From Methyloceanibacter sp. (GTDB lineage Bacteria; Pseudomonadota; Alphaproteobacteria; Rhizobiales; Methyloligellaceae), in the NCBI GenBank assembly GCA_016649675.1, contig JAENXG010000088.1, positions 1-9,006 of the forward strand: 9,006 nucleotides of DNA, in the 5' to 3' direction. The number at the start of each line of letters is the position of its first letter. Within the stretch, counting starts at the first letter, position 1. The position numbers and the translations under genes were made by a program. Below the pieces are notes generated by a model. The model ran no database searches. It had not been told where the DNA came from and worked only from the letters and a program-made list of their open reading frames with translations. Positions 1 through 5,997 of this stretch are shown piece after piece.

Positions 1-7
1 AGGGAAC

Positions 8-454
8 GTGACCATACCAACCTGGTCAAGAGTTTTGGCGGGAGTCCTGCTTTCCGGCGCTCTGATGGGCGTTGCCGGGTTCAAGGCCTATTCGGAGAAG
101 CTTGGGCCGCTCGTCCAGGAGCACGGCACGACCTATTATAATGGCGAGGGACCGGTCTCGACGCCGGTGGTCTGCAAGAGTGAAAGCGAGATCATCGCCG
201 CCATCGAGCAGGTGCACGCCAAATACGACTACCTCGCCGACGCCGATCTCAAGGCCTTCGAGCAACGCGCCGCCGCACTCAAGGGGTTGCCTCCCCTCAA
301 TATCGAGACGCTCTACATCATCACCGCGGACGACCAGCTGCGCGACGGCGAGATGGTCCTCTTCATCGGGCTCAGGGCCAATTGCGTGACCACGGTGTTC
401 GGCTTGCCGACGACGTTCTACCACGAGCTGTTGGGCAAGGCCGAGAGCAGCTAG
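8..454 (+). CDS. Hypothetical exported or membrane-anchored protein
   Basis: I do not recognise the family of this 148-residue protein. The GTG start is preceded by AGGGA at positions 1-5, close enough to act as part of a ribosome-binding site, although the window edge hides anything further upstream. Residues 9-25 are hydrophobic after a single arginine (R8), which fits an uncleaved signal anchor or a signal peptide, so the rest probably lies in the periplasm. The soluble part has only two cysteines, C56 (PVVCKSES) and C126 (LRANCVTT), which could form a disulfide outside the cytoplasm. A helical stretch rich in Ala, Glu and Lys spans about 59-92, followed by an alternating hydrophobic segment (LYIITADD, then EMVLFIGL) that looks like beta strands. 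It lies 118 bases upstream of the phosphatase gene on the same strand, with no obvious functional link. The reading frame is convincing from its codon use; the function is unknown. Confidence 0.75.
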   Translation: MTIPTWSRVLAGVLLSGALMGVAGFKAYSEKLGPLVQEHGTTYYNGEGPVSTPVVCKSESEIIAAIEQVHAKYDYLADADLKAFEQRAAALKGLPPLNIETLYIITADDQLRDGEMVLFIGLRANCVTTVFGLPTTFYHELLGKAESS

Positions 455-572
455 GGCGCCGGCCGGGGACACGCTCGCCGTGCTCAGGTCTTTGACCTGC
501 GCGGAACGGCCATCTCGACTTAACACCGATATTGAACGCCGAACCCGCCCCTGTTTGGGTTAAAGTTGAGTC

Positions 573-1322
573 GTGTCGCTTTCGCCTTCGCCACGCTTGG
601 ACCATCCGACACTGCCAGAGGGTCAGCTCCTCTACGCCGTGGGCGACATTCACGGCCGGGCCGACTTGCTTGCTGACCTGCTTCGCCAGATTGCGGCCGA
701 TGCGCGGGCGTCTCGCCACGCCGGGCGGGCGACGCTGGTCTTTCTCGGAGATTATGTGGATCGCGGTCCCGACAGCCGGGGCGTAATCGAGACGTTGCTC
801 ACCGGACTGCCGCAGGACTTAGACGCGCATTTCCTCAAGGGCAATCACGAGGCGATTCTGCTCGGTTTTCTCAGCGATGCGGCGCGGCTCGATCATTGGC
901 TGATGAATGGCGGCGAGGAGACGATGGCCTCCTATGGCGTCGACACGGAGTGGCTCAGTCGTCTGCGGGCGTCTCCCGAGACATGGCGCAAAACCTTCGC
1001 CGATGTTCTTCCCGAGGCGCATCTCCGCTTCTTCAAGAGCCTGGAGCTCAGCGTTTCCTACGGCGACTATCTGTTTGTCCATGCCGGCGTCAGGCCCGCC
1101 GTGCCACTTGAAGCGCAAGTCGAAGCCGACCTCATTTGGATCAGGGCCCCGTTTCTCGAGTACCCCGAGCCCTTCGGCAAGATCGTGGTGCATGGGCATA
1201 CGCCGGGGCCAGACCCCGTGACGCGCTCCAACCGCATCGGCATCGATACCGGCGCGATCTTCACCGATCGGCTGACGGCACTGAGACTGAAGGGTGGTTC
1301 GCGGAGCTTCCTGCACACCTGA
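573..1322 (+). CDS. PPP-family metallophosphoesterase (serine/threonine protein phosphatase-like)
   Basis: The 249-residue product carries the full PPP-family signature: GDIHG at residues 24-28, GDYVDRG at 59-65, GNHE at 90-93, HAG at 170-172 and HGHTP at 207-211. These Asp, His and Asn residues bind the two catalytic metals, usually Mn or Fe/Zn. The family hydrolyses phosphate monoesters, typically on Ser/Thr (sometimes Tyr) of proteins; E. coli PphA/PphB and lambda phosphatase are the classic bacterial examples. Some relatives act on small molecules such as diadenosine tetraphosphate, so the substrate is not settled. There is no signal peptide or membrane segment, so it should be cytosolic. 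The GTG at 573 is the first possible start after an in-frame stop at 567-569. Its ribosome-binding site is weak, and a TTG at 597 is an alternative. It converges with the coiled-coil gene, leaving only 14 bases between the two stop codons. Confidence 0.93.
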   Translation: MSLSPSPRLDHPTLPEGQLLYAVGDIHGRADLLADLLRQIAADARASRHAGRATLVFLGDYVDRGPDSRGVIETLLTGLPQDLDAHFLKGNHEAILLGFLSDAARLDHWLMNGGEETMASYGVDTEWLSRLRASPETWRKTFADVLPEAHLRFFKSLELSVSYGDYLFVHAGVRPAVPLEAQVEADLIWIRAPFLEYPEPFGKIVVHGHTPGPDPVTRSNRIGIDTGAIFTDRLTALRLKGGSRSFLHT

Positions 1323-1336
1323 AGCTCAAGACGAGG

Positions 1337-2473
1337 TTAGGAGGTCTCGGCCCTATCGGCGACGAGGCCTCTCAGCCGGTCGCTCAGGCTCCCGCCGCCG
1401 CCGGCGGACTTGCGGGCGCGCCGCTTCTCCCGGCGGGCCGCAAATCTTCTCGCGAGCGGTCCTTTCGGTTCTTCAGCCTCGCCGTCCGCCTCTTCCTCGG
1501 CAGGAGCGGCGCGCTCCAGGGCGTTGGCCGCAGCACGGCCCATCCCGGCCGCCATGGCATCGACGGCAAGAGCGGCCTCGGCCATTTCCGGCTCGTGCGC
1601 GGACCCGTTCCCGGCGTGTACCTTATGCCACTCGGGCTCTGGCTCCGGCTCTTGCGGCTCCTGCATGCTGCTGAATTCGGTATAGGTCTGGGCAACCTCC
1701 ATGACTAGGCGGGGCTGGACCGGTCCCCCCCCTTGCGCCCGCGCCACGGCAAGGATCTGCGACGTGAGCCGCGTAAGCTCGCGGCGGAGAAGCATGTTCT
1801 CTTGGGCGCCCGTCTTTGCGCGCTCGAGCTCTTCTTGGGTCTTGGACAGTTCCGCGCTCAAGCGTTGGCTCTCGGCAAGAGAGCGGGCGTCCGCTTTGCC
1901 GAAGCCACGCACGCCTCCGCCGCTGCCGCTCTCCAACGCCAGGCGCAAGCGCTCGATGTCGGAGCGCTGATTGTGCAAGGTCGTGCGCGCGGCCTTGAGC
2001 GCCTCTGACTGGGACGCGACTGTGGTGCGAAGCTCGGCGTTGATCGACTCGAGCTCGGTAAGCGCCTTCTTGGCCGCCTTCAGACGGCTATCGAGATCCG
2101 GCAGGCGCCGCTTGATCGTCTGCTGAAGGACACGATTGGCATTCTCGTTCTCTTGCAGCTGCGCCTTGGCGGCGGCGAGGTCGGTGTTTACCACCGCGAT
2201 CTCCACGCGGCGCTTGTTCGCCTCGATCAGCTCGCGCGTGGCCTTTTCCTTCGCCTTGTCGAGCGCGACCTCGACCTTGCGCAGCTCGATGGCAAACTCG
2301 GCGCGGAGCTGATCCTTGTCGGCCTGGATGTCACCAAGCGACATGGGCATGGTCGCTTCGAGCTTGCGCGTGGTCAGCCGCACGGCGCGGTTCCACAGCG
2401 GGGGCGCGAGCATGAGCGCAAGCAGGCATCCCAAAAGGAAGCCTAGCGCTCCAAACATCAACGCGTTGATCAT
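1337..2473 (-). CDS. Membrane-anchored coiled-coil protein of unknown function
   Basis: The 378-residue product has one transmembrane segment at the N terminus (about residues 3-23, MFGALGFLLGCLLALMLAPP). A basic stretch with WNR and TTRK follows, as expected for an anchor with a cytosolic body. Residues about 48-255 are heptad-like, rich in Leu, Ala, Glu, Lys and Arg, and predict a long coiled coil beginning DIQADKDQLRAEFA. I recall similar openings in rhizobial proteins annotated only as hypothetical. The C-terminal third is low complexity: a Pro/Glu tract (QEPEPEPE), an acidic and Ala-rich part, then a basic patch (RREKRRARK) before the end. The ATG at 2473 is chosen because GGGGAG at 2486-2491 lies 12 bases upstream. 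A TTG at 2482, three codons earlier, is too close to that motif. It lies downstream of eipA on the same strand and may be co-transcribed. A structural or scaffolding role near the envelope is a guess. Confidence 0.82.
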   Translation of the reverse strand: MINALMFGALGFLLGCLLALMLAPPLWNRAVRLTTRKLEATMPMSLGDIQADKDQLRAEFAIELRKVEVALDKAKEKATRELIEANKRRVEIAVVNTDLAAAKAQLQENENANRVLQQTIKRRLPDLDSRLKAAKKALTELESINAELRTTVASQSEALKAARTTLHNQRSDIERLRLALESGSGGGVRGFGKADARSLAESQRLSAELSKTQEELERAKTGAQENMLLRRELTRLTSQILAVARAQGGGPVQPRLVMEVAQTYTEFSSMQEPQEPEPEPEWHKVHAGNGSAHEPEMAEAALAVDAMAAGMGRAAANALERAAPAEEEADGEAEEPKGPLARRFAARREKRRARKSAGGGGSLSDRLRGLVADRAETS

Positions 2474-2551
2474 CAAAACCAAGCGCTCCCCGGTTCAGCG
2501 CCCACGCGTCACCAAAGCCGACGCTCCTCGGGCAAGCCTAAGCGGAAACAT

Positions 2552-2568
2552 GGCGCCAATTCGGCGCC
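2552..2568 (-). repeat. GGCGCC inverted repeat between eipA and the coiled-coil gene
   Basis: Two copies of the self-complementary hexamer GGCGCC (2552-2557 and 2563-2568) are separated by AATTC. On the minus strand this could fold as a 6-bp GC stem with a 5-base loop, about 40 bases past the eipA stop codon, followed by ATGTTTCC. The run of three T residues is too short for a convincing intrinsic terminator. It may act as a weak terminator or an mRNA-end-stabilising hairpin. The remainder of 2474-2609 shows no clear promoter. Confidence 0.3.
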
Positions 2569-2609
2569 GCCCGCGCGGAAGCCCTCCGCCGAGCTTCCTT
2601 ACCGCCAAA

Positions 2610-3401
2610 CTAGAACGGATTCCAAGTGGGTTCGCGGGTATATTTCAGGTAGCCGACATTGGCGCCGAGCCTCAGCCCTATGCCTGAGCGGATCGGCGCC
2701 AGCACGACTTGGTCGCGGGTGAGAAAGGTGACGCCCACTCCGCCGATCAAATAGGCCGAGCCGTCTACCCCTGGATAGGTGTTGAAAATCTCGCCTGGAC
2801 TGCGGAGATTGTAGACGAGCACCATGGTTTTCGAGCCTTCCGCGCCGAAGTCGTAGCCGAGCGAGGGGCCCTGCCAGTAGACTTTGTGGTCGCCGGCATC
2901 CTTGGTGTAGAGCGTGCCTTCGCCATAGCGTAAGCCGGCAATGAAGGCGCCGCCGGCTTCCTCTCCGAGAATATAGCCGTTCGGCCGTCCCGCGCGCTGA
3001 AAGGCATATTCCACCGCCTGGGCAAAGCCAACGGAGACGCGGCCGAAGAAGCGGTGCCCCGTCTCATTGATCTCCTCCAACGAGAACGTGCCCTGGCTCT
3101 GGGCCTCAGGCGGAACATACGGCCCCTGCGCGCCTGGCCCGGGCTCATAGGGCCGGCCGGGACCGCCCTGGTCGGCTGGCGGCACATAGGTGCTTTGATC
3201 TCCTGGAGGGAGCGGCGGAGCGTCGGGATTGACCGCGTGGTGTCGGCTCGGGTCCGGCTGCGGCGTAATGACCATGGGGCCGCCGGCCTGAGCGAGCTGG
3301 ATTTGCGGCGCAGCGCCGCTGTCTTCCGCCGATGCCGGGGCCGCAGCCAGGACAAGCAGAGTCGTCGCGAGCACGGCAATCAAAGAGAACTTCAAATGCA
3401 T
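2610..3401 (-). CDS. eipA: DUF1134 periplasmic envelope protein EipA
   Basis: The 263-residue product is a DUF1134 protein. The Brucella member, EipA, is a periplasmic small beta-barrel protein needed for envelope integrity, with genetic ties to O-polysaccharide synthesis. Residues 1-25 form a clean signal peptide (Lys4, hydrophobic core, cleavage expected after PASA). Residues 43-100 are a Pro/Gly-rich linker (PQPDPSR, PPLPPGD, PYEPGPG) with little predicted structure. The DUF1134 domain fills about 105-258 and shows FSLEEINETGHRFFG, GRPNGYILGEEAGGAF, LRYGEGTLYTKDAG, VDGSAYLIGG, PIRSGIGLRLG and NVGYLKYT, matching the family closely. The ATG at 3401 follows a loose purine-rich AGAGGCAAGG. The gene is divergent from the DUF2239 gene and upstream of the coiled-coil gene. 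In Brucella eipA is reported to be under CtrA control, but I could not find a convincing CtrA site here. The length and intact domain suggest a functional gene. Confidence 0.93.
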   Translation of the reverse strand: MHLKFSLIAVLATTLLVLAAAPASAEDSGAAPQIQLAQAGGPMVITPQPDPSRHHAVNPDAPPLPPGDQSTYVPPADQGGPGRPYEPGPGAQGPYVPPEAQSQGTFSLEEINETGHRFFGRVSVGFAQAVEYAFQRAGRPNGYILGEEAGGAFIAGLRYGEGTLYTKDAGDHKVYWQGPSLGYDFGAEGSKTMVLVYNLRSPGEIFNTYPGVDGSAYLIGGVGVTFLTRDQVVLAPIRSGIGLRLGANVGYLKYTREPTWNPF

Positions 3402-3489
3402 GACCTTGCCTCTGGGGCCCGGGCCGGGGTGGCCTGCCGACTCGGGGGCGGCCGCTATGATTTGCCTAAACTATTACGAAACTGTGGCT

Positions 3490-3508
3490 CTGCAGCTTGC
3501 GGCTGCAG
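3490..3508. repeat. CTGCAGC inverted repeat in the eipA/DUF2239 intergenic region
   Basis: Seven-base arms CTGCAGC (3490-3496) and GCTGCAG (3502-3508) surround a TTGCG loop. It sits between the two divergent genes, about 90 bases from the eipA start and just upstream of the TTACCCGGGTAA pair. It could be a regulator site for eipA or a hairpin in a leader RNA. There is no T tract next to it, so it is not an obvious terminator. Confidence 0.4.
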
Positions 3509-3540
3509 GAACGATCCTGTGCCATGTCGGCGGACGAAAT

Positions 3541-3552
3541 TTACCCGGGTAA
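3541..3552. promoter_or_regulatory. Operator 1: perfect TTACCCGGGTAA palindrome
   Basis: This is a perfect 12-base palindrome, TTACCC followed by GGGTAA. It ends two bases before the TTGACG -35 element of the DUF2239 promoter. A second copy with one mismatch is centred 27 bases downstream. A palindrome repeated at this spacing around a promoter is the usual layout of a dimeric repressor operator. The regulator is not identified. Confidence 0.7.
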
Positions 3553-3554
3553 TA

Positions 3555-3582
3555 TTGACGCGGAGTTTCACCCGGGTAAAAT
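3555..3582 (+). promoter_or_regulatory. Sigma70-type promoter for the DUF2239 gene
   Basis: The -35 element TTGACG (3555-3560) is separated by 16 bases from the -10 element TAAAAT (3577-3582). Both match the housekeeping consensus well. Transcription should begin near 3588-3590, giving a leader of about 28 bases before the ATG at 3617. Operator 1 abuts the -35 and operator 2 overlaps the -10, so a bound repressor would exclude RNA polymerase. Confidence 0.6.
3568..3579. promoter_or_regulatory. Operator 2: near-perfect TCACCCGGGTAA palindrome
   Basis: This is the second copy of the operator, TCACCC followed by GGGTAA. It differs from the first only at position 3569 (C for T). The outer bases add two more complementary pairs (TT at 3566-3567, AA at 3580-3581). 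It overlaps the first three bases of the TAAAAT -10 element, the position expected of a repressor site. Confidence 0.65.
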
Positions 3583-3616
3583 GAATGACAGTGAGCCTGA
3601 CGCGAGGGGCCCGAAG

Positions 3617-4261
3617 ATGGATGAGCGACGTCAGATGGACGAGAGACGACGCTGCACGGCCTTTCGCGGCTCGACCCGCATTGCCTCCGGAGCCTTGTCA
3701 GAGGTGGCGCTGACGGCAAAGGCCGCGCTCGATGCTGACGAGACGACGCCGATCCTTATCTTCGACGACGTGACCGCCGAGCCCATCGATTTGGATTTTC
3801 GCGGCGGCCCCGACGACGTGCTGAGGCGGCTTGCACATGCGCCGGAGACTCAGATCGGCAGATCGCCGAAAGGCAGCGCCGACGATCGCCGCGGTCCCGG
3901 CCGTCCCAAGCTCGGGGTCGTGGCCCGCGAGGTCACCTTGCTGCCGCGACATTGGGATTGGCTTGGCCGGCAACCGGGCGGCGCATCCGTTGCGCTGCGC
4001 AAGCTCGTCGAGGAGGCGAGACGCGGCAATGGCGGCAAGGATCGCATTCGCCAGTCACAAGAAGCAGCCTACCGCTTCATGGCTGCCATGGCGGGGAACG
4101 AGGCCGGGTTCGAGGAAGCGCTCAGGGCGCTGTTCGCCGGCAACAAGGAGCGCTTCAATCAGCTGGTTGAGGGCTGGCCACCAGGGATTCGCGATTACGC
4201 AAGAGGCTTGGCCGGACCTGCCTTCGAGGTCACGCTGCCCCTTGAGCGCCCCAGGCGATGA
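3617..4261 (+). CDS. DUF2239 family protein
   Basis: The 214-residue product matches the uncharacterised DUF2239 family: CTAFRGSTRIASG at residues 13-25, ILIFDD at 46-51, and the family core GRPKLGVVAREVTLLP at 95-110 followed by RHWDWLGRQPGGASVALRKL. Function is unknown. GPGRPK resembles an AT-hook. The next 40 residues run strand (EVTLLP), helix (RHWDWLGRQ), helix (SVALRKLVEEAR), an order reminiscent of ribbon-helix-helix DNA-binding proteins; this is my inference. There is no signal peptide, so it should be cytosolic. The ATG at 3617 is chosen because GAGGGG (3604-3609) lies seven bases upstream and because the promoter at 3555-3582 makes earlier in-frame starts (TTG 3497, ATG 3581) untranscribed. 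The N terminus contains a small duplication, MDERRQ-MDERRR, so 3635 is a less likely start. Its end overlaps the convergent cysQ gene by 32 bases. Confidence 0.88.
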   Translation: MDERRQMDERRRCTAFRGSTRIASGALSEVALTAKAALDADETTPILIFDDVTAEPIDLDFRGGPDDVLRRLAHAPETQIGRSPKGSADDRRGPGRPKLGVVAREVTLLPRHWDWLGRQPGGASVALRKLVEEARRGNGGKDRIRQSQEAAYRFMAAMAGNEAGFEEALRALFAGNKERFNQLVEGWPPGIRDYARGLAGPAFEVTLPLERPRR

Positions 4262-5054
4262 AGCTCGGGTTGCGCAATCCCTGCTCGGTCTTGCCGTAGC
4301 GCAGCGGTTCGCCGGCGGCAGTGACGACGCTCCCGCCCGCGGCTTCGAGCACGGCCTGCCCGGCCGCGGTATCCCATTCCATGGTGGGCCCAAACCGGGG
4401 ATAGACGTCGGCCTCGCCTTGCGCGATGGCGAGAAATTTGACGGACGAGCCTGCGCCCGACCGCGCGGCAATTTTGAGCTTGGCCAGGAAGGCCTCGGTG
4501 TCGGGGTCAAGATGGGAGAGGCTGACCAGGGCGGTCAGGCCCTCAGGATTTCCGGCACGGGCGCAGAGCCTTCTCCGTTCGAGCCTGTCGAGATCGGCCC
4601 CCGCCGCGTCCGGCTTAAGCTCCGCCTCGACCGCTTCGCCTTCGGCAATCGTCACGGCAAGGAGCGCCCGGGCCGGCGCAAAGACGAGGCCGAAGCGCGG
4701 GCGTCCGTCCTCGATCAGCGCAATGTTGACGGTGAAGTCGCTGCGCTTCTGAATGAACTCCTTGGTGCCGTCGAGGGGATCGACCAGGAAGAAGCGGTCC
4801 CCGAGAGGGGTGGAGGTCGCACCGTGAGCCTCCTCTGACACCACGGTCACATCGGGGGCGAGCCGTTTCAGCGCCTCGAGGATGATGGCGTCGGAGTCTC
4901 TGTCGGCGCGCGTGACCGGGCTGAGGTCGCCCTTGAGCTCGACCTCCGTCGTCGTCTGGAAATGCGCCATGATGGCGGCGCCGGCGCGGGAAGCGGCATC
5001 GGTCAGGAGCGATGCGGCACGAGCGAAGTCGAAATCTCCGCGTGCATGGGTCAC
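4230..5054 (-). CDS. cysQ: 3'(2'),5'-bisphosphate nucleotidase CysQ
   Basis: The product (274 residues from this start) belongs to the inositol monophosphatase superfamily and matches CysQ. CysQ removes the 3' phosphate from PAP/PAPS in the cytosol or at the inner membrane, clearing a toxic by-product of sulfate assimilation. Visible motifs are GDLSPVTRAD (42-51), SEE (73-75), DPLDGTKEF (92-100) and WDTAAGQAVLEAAGGSV from 227. These supply the acidic residues that hold Mg ions (E74, D92, D95, D228) and the active-site loop. KEF after DGT is typical of CysQ rather than inositol or fructose phosphatases. The start is uncertain: GTG 5054 gives a length near the family norm but has no clear ribosome-binding site. 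TTG 5084 has AAGAGAG nine bases upstream and would add ten residues. The open frame continues to an ATG at 5285 inside chpT, which is implausible. The gene is divergent from chpT and overlaps the DUF2239 gene tail-to-tail. Confidence 0.92.
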   Translation of the reverse strand: MTHARGDFDFARAASLLTDAASRAGAAIMAHFQTTTEVELKGDLSPVTRADRDSDAIILEALKRLAPDVTVVSEEAHGATSTPLGDRFFLVDPLDGTKEFIQKRSDFTVNIALIEDGRPRFGLVFAPARALLAVTIAEGEAVEAELKPDAAGADLDRLERRRLCARAGNPEGLTALVSLSHLDPDTEAFLAKLKIAARSGAGSSVKFLAIAQGEADVYPRFGPTMEWDTAAGQAVLEAAGGSVVTAAGEPLRYGKTEQGLRNPSFIAWGAQGAA

Positions 5055-5226
5055 CGGCGCTGTTGTGTGTCTTGGGGCTGACAAGGCACAATGCTCTCTT
5101 ACGACATTGATTCGTTCGCGCCCGCGATACGGCGGTTTCAAGCGGAGGCGCGACCCCCATGTAACAGAAATTCTTGTGTGGGCCACGTCATCTCCGCTGG
5201 AAAGAGCGGAAGCGAAGGAGGAGGCC

Positions 5227-5865
5227 ATGAACGAGCCGACATCTATCGGCGATCTTGAGCTTGCTGCGCTCGTCTCAAGCCGCATCTGTCACGACGTGAT
5301 CAATCCCGTTGCGGCCATCGCCAATGGCTTGGAGATGCTCGCCGAAGAGCCCGACCAGGCGATGCGCGAGGCCGCCATGGACCTCATCCGCAAGAGCGCC
5401 TACCAGGCCTCGGCCAAGCTGCAATTTGCCCGGCTTGCCTTCGGCGCCGCCGGATCGGCAGGGGCCGAGATCGACCTTCGTGACGCCGAGAAGGTTACCC
5501 GCGAGTTCATGCAAGGGAGCGGCAAGCATCAACTGACCTGGCAAGGGCCTGCGGTGACGCTGCCGAAGAACAAGGTCAAGCTCCTGCTCAATCTTGCGGC
5601 TCTCGGGGTCGTTGCGCTCCCGCGCGGGGGGACGGTCAGCGTCGAGATCGCCGGCACCCCCCCAAACGTCAATTTCATCGTCCAGGCGAAGGGGAATGCG
5701 GCGCGGCTGACCGACCAGGTGAAGAGCCTCCTTTTAGGTGCTAACGGAGTCGCAATCGACGCCCACTCGATCCAGTCCTATTACGCGAGCCGGGTCGCGG
5801 CGGCGGCGGGCATGACCGTGACGGTCGAGGCCAGCGAGGGGGAGGTCGAGTTCAAGGCGGCCTGA
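5227..5865 (+). CDS. chpT: Histidine phosphotransferase ChpT
   Basis: The 212-residue product matches ChpT, the alphaproteobacterial phosphotransferase that passes phosphate from the receiver of the hybrid kinase CckA to the response regulators CtrA and CpdR. This controls the cell cycle, flagellar genes and polarity. The phosphorylated histidine should be H22 in LVSSRICHDVINPVAAI, at the start of a helical hairpin (about 10-80) that dimerises. LIRKSAYQASAKLQFARLAFGAAGSAGA is diagnostic. The C-terminal half (about 85-210) is the degenerate ATPase-like domain that no longer binds ATP but docks receivers. The ATG at 5227 is set by AAGGAGG at 5215-5221, five bases upstream; the same frame is open from 4882, but that part is antisense to cysQ. 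A possible weak promoter is TTTCAA (5136-5141), 18 bases, TGTAAC (5160-5165). The chemotaxis genes follow on the same strand after 132 bases. Confidence 0.95.
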   Translation: MNEPTSIGDLELAALVSSRICHDVINPVAAIANGLEMLAEEPDQAMREAAMDLIRKSAYQASAKLQFARLAFGAAGSAGAEIDLRDAEKVTREFMQGSGKHQLTWQGPAVTLPKNKVKLLLNLAALGVVALPRGGTVSVEIAGTPPNVNFIVQAKGNAARLTDQVKSLLLGANGVAIDAHSIQSYYASRVAAAAGMTVTVEASEGEVEFKAA

Positions 5866-5947
5866 CCTCTCGAAATCGCCGTCCCAAGCCGAAATCGTCG
5901 CGCTGGTCAACGGAACGTAAACCAGAGTTCAGACAATGTCCGTCTAA

Positions 5948-5986
5948 GGCGCGAAGGCGTTGGCGACAACGCCTCTGATTCGCGCC
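5948..5986 (+). promoter_or_regulatory. Nested stem-loop in the cheA leader
   Basis: Outer arms GGCGCGA (5948-5954) and TCGCGCC (5980-5986) and inner arms AGGCGTT (5955-5961) and AACGCCT (5968-5974) stack into a 14-bp stem. It has a GGCGAC loop and a CTGAT bulge on the 3' side (5975-5979). It ends directly against the G-rich ribosome-binding region GGGGGTGG (5987-5994) of cheA. No T tract follows, so it is not a standard terminator. It may influence cheA translation or set an mRNA processing point between chpT and cheA. Confidence 0.55.
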
Positions 5987-5997
5987 GGGGGTGGGCG

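Noticed and set aside
485..499. CAGGTC-TTT-GACCTG hairpin as a terminator after the first gene
   Set aside because: The stem is only 6 bp and is not followed by a T tract. It may be chance, and nothing else in 455-572 supports a terminator or clear promoter.
1136..1708. A 190-codon plus-strand frame across the phosphatase end and the coiled-coil gene
   Set aside because: It overlaps two well-supported genes in other frames and shows no recognisable motif or ribosome-binding site.
3416..3425. GGCCCGGGCC palindrome in the eipA leader as a third operator
   Set aside because: It shares only the CCCGGG core with TTACCCGGGTAA. The flanking TTA/TAA bases are missing, and the surrounding DNA is simply GC-rich.
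3450..3485. CtrA-type site upstream of eipA
   Set aside because: The region is locally AT-richer, but I could not find the TTAA-N7-TTAA spacing on either strand.
4882..5226. N-terminal extension of chpT by 115 codons
   Set aside because: It lies antisense to cysQ, whereas ATG 5227 has a near-perfect ribosome-binding site and gives the normal ChpT length.
5085..5285. N-terminal extension of cysQ to ATG 5285
   Set aside because: It would run through the chpT start and the divergent promoter region, and the added residues do not resemble CysQ.
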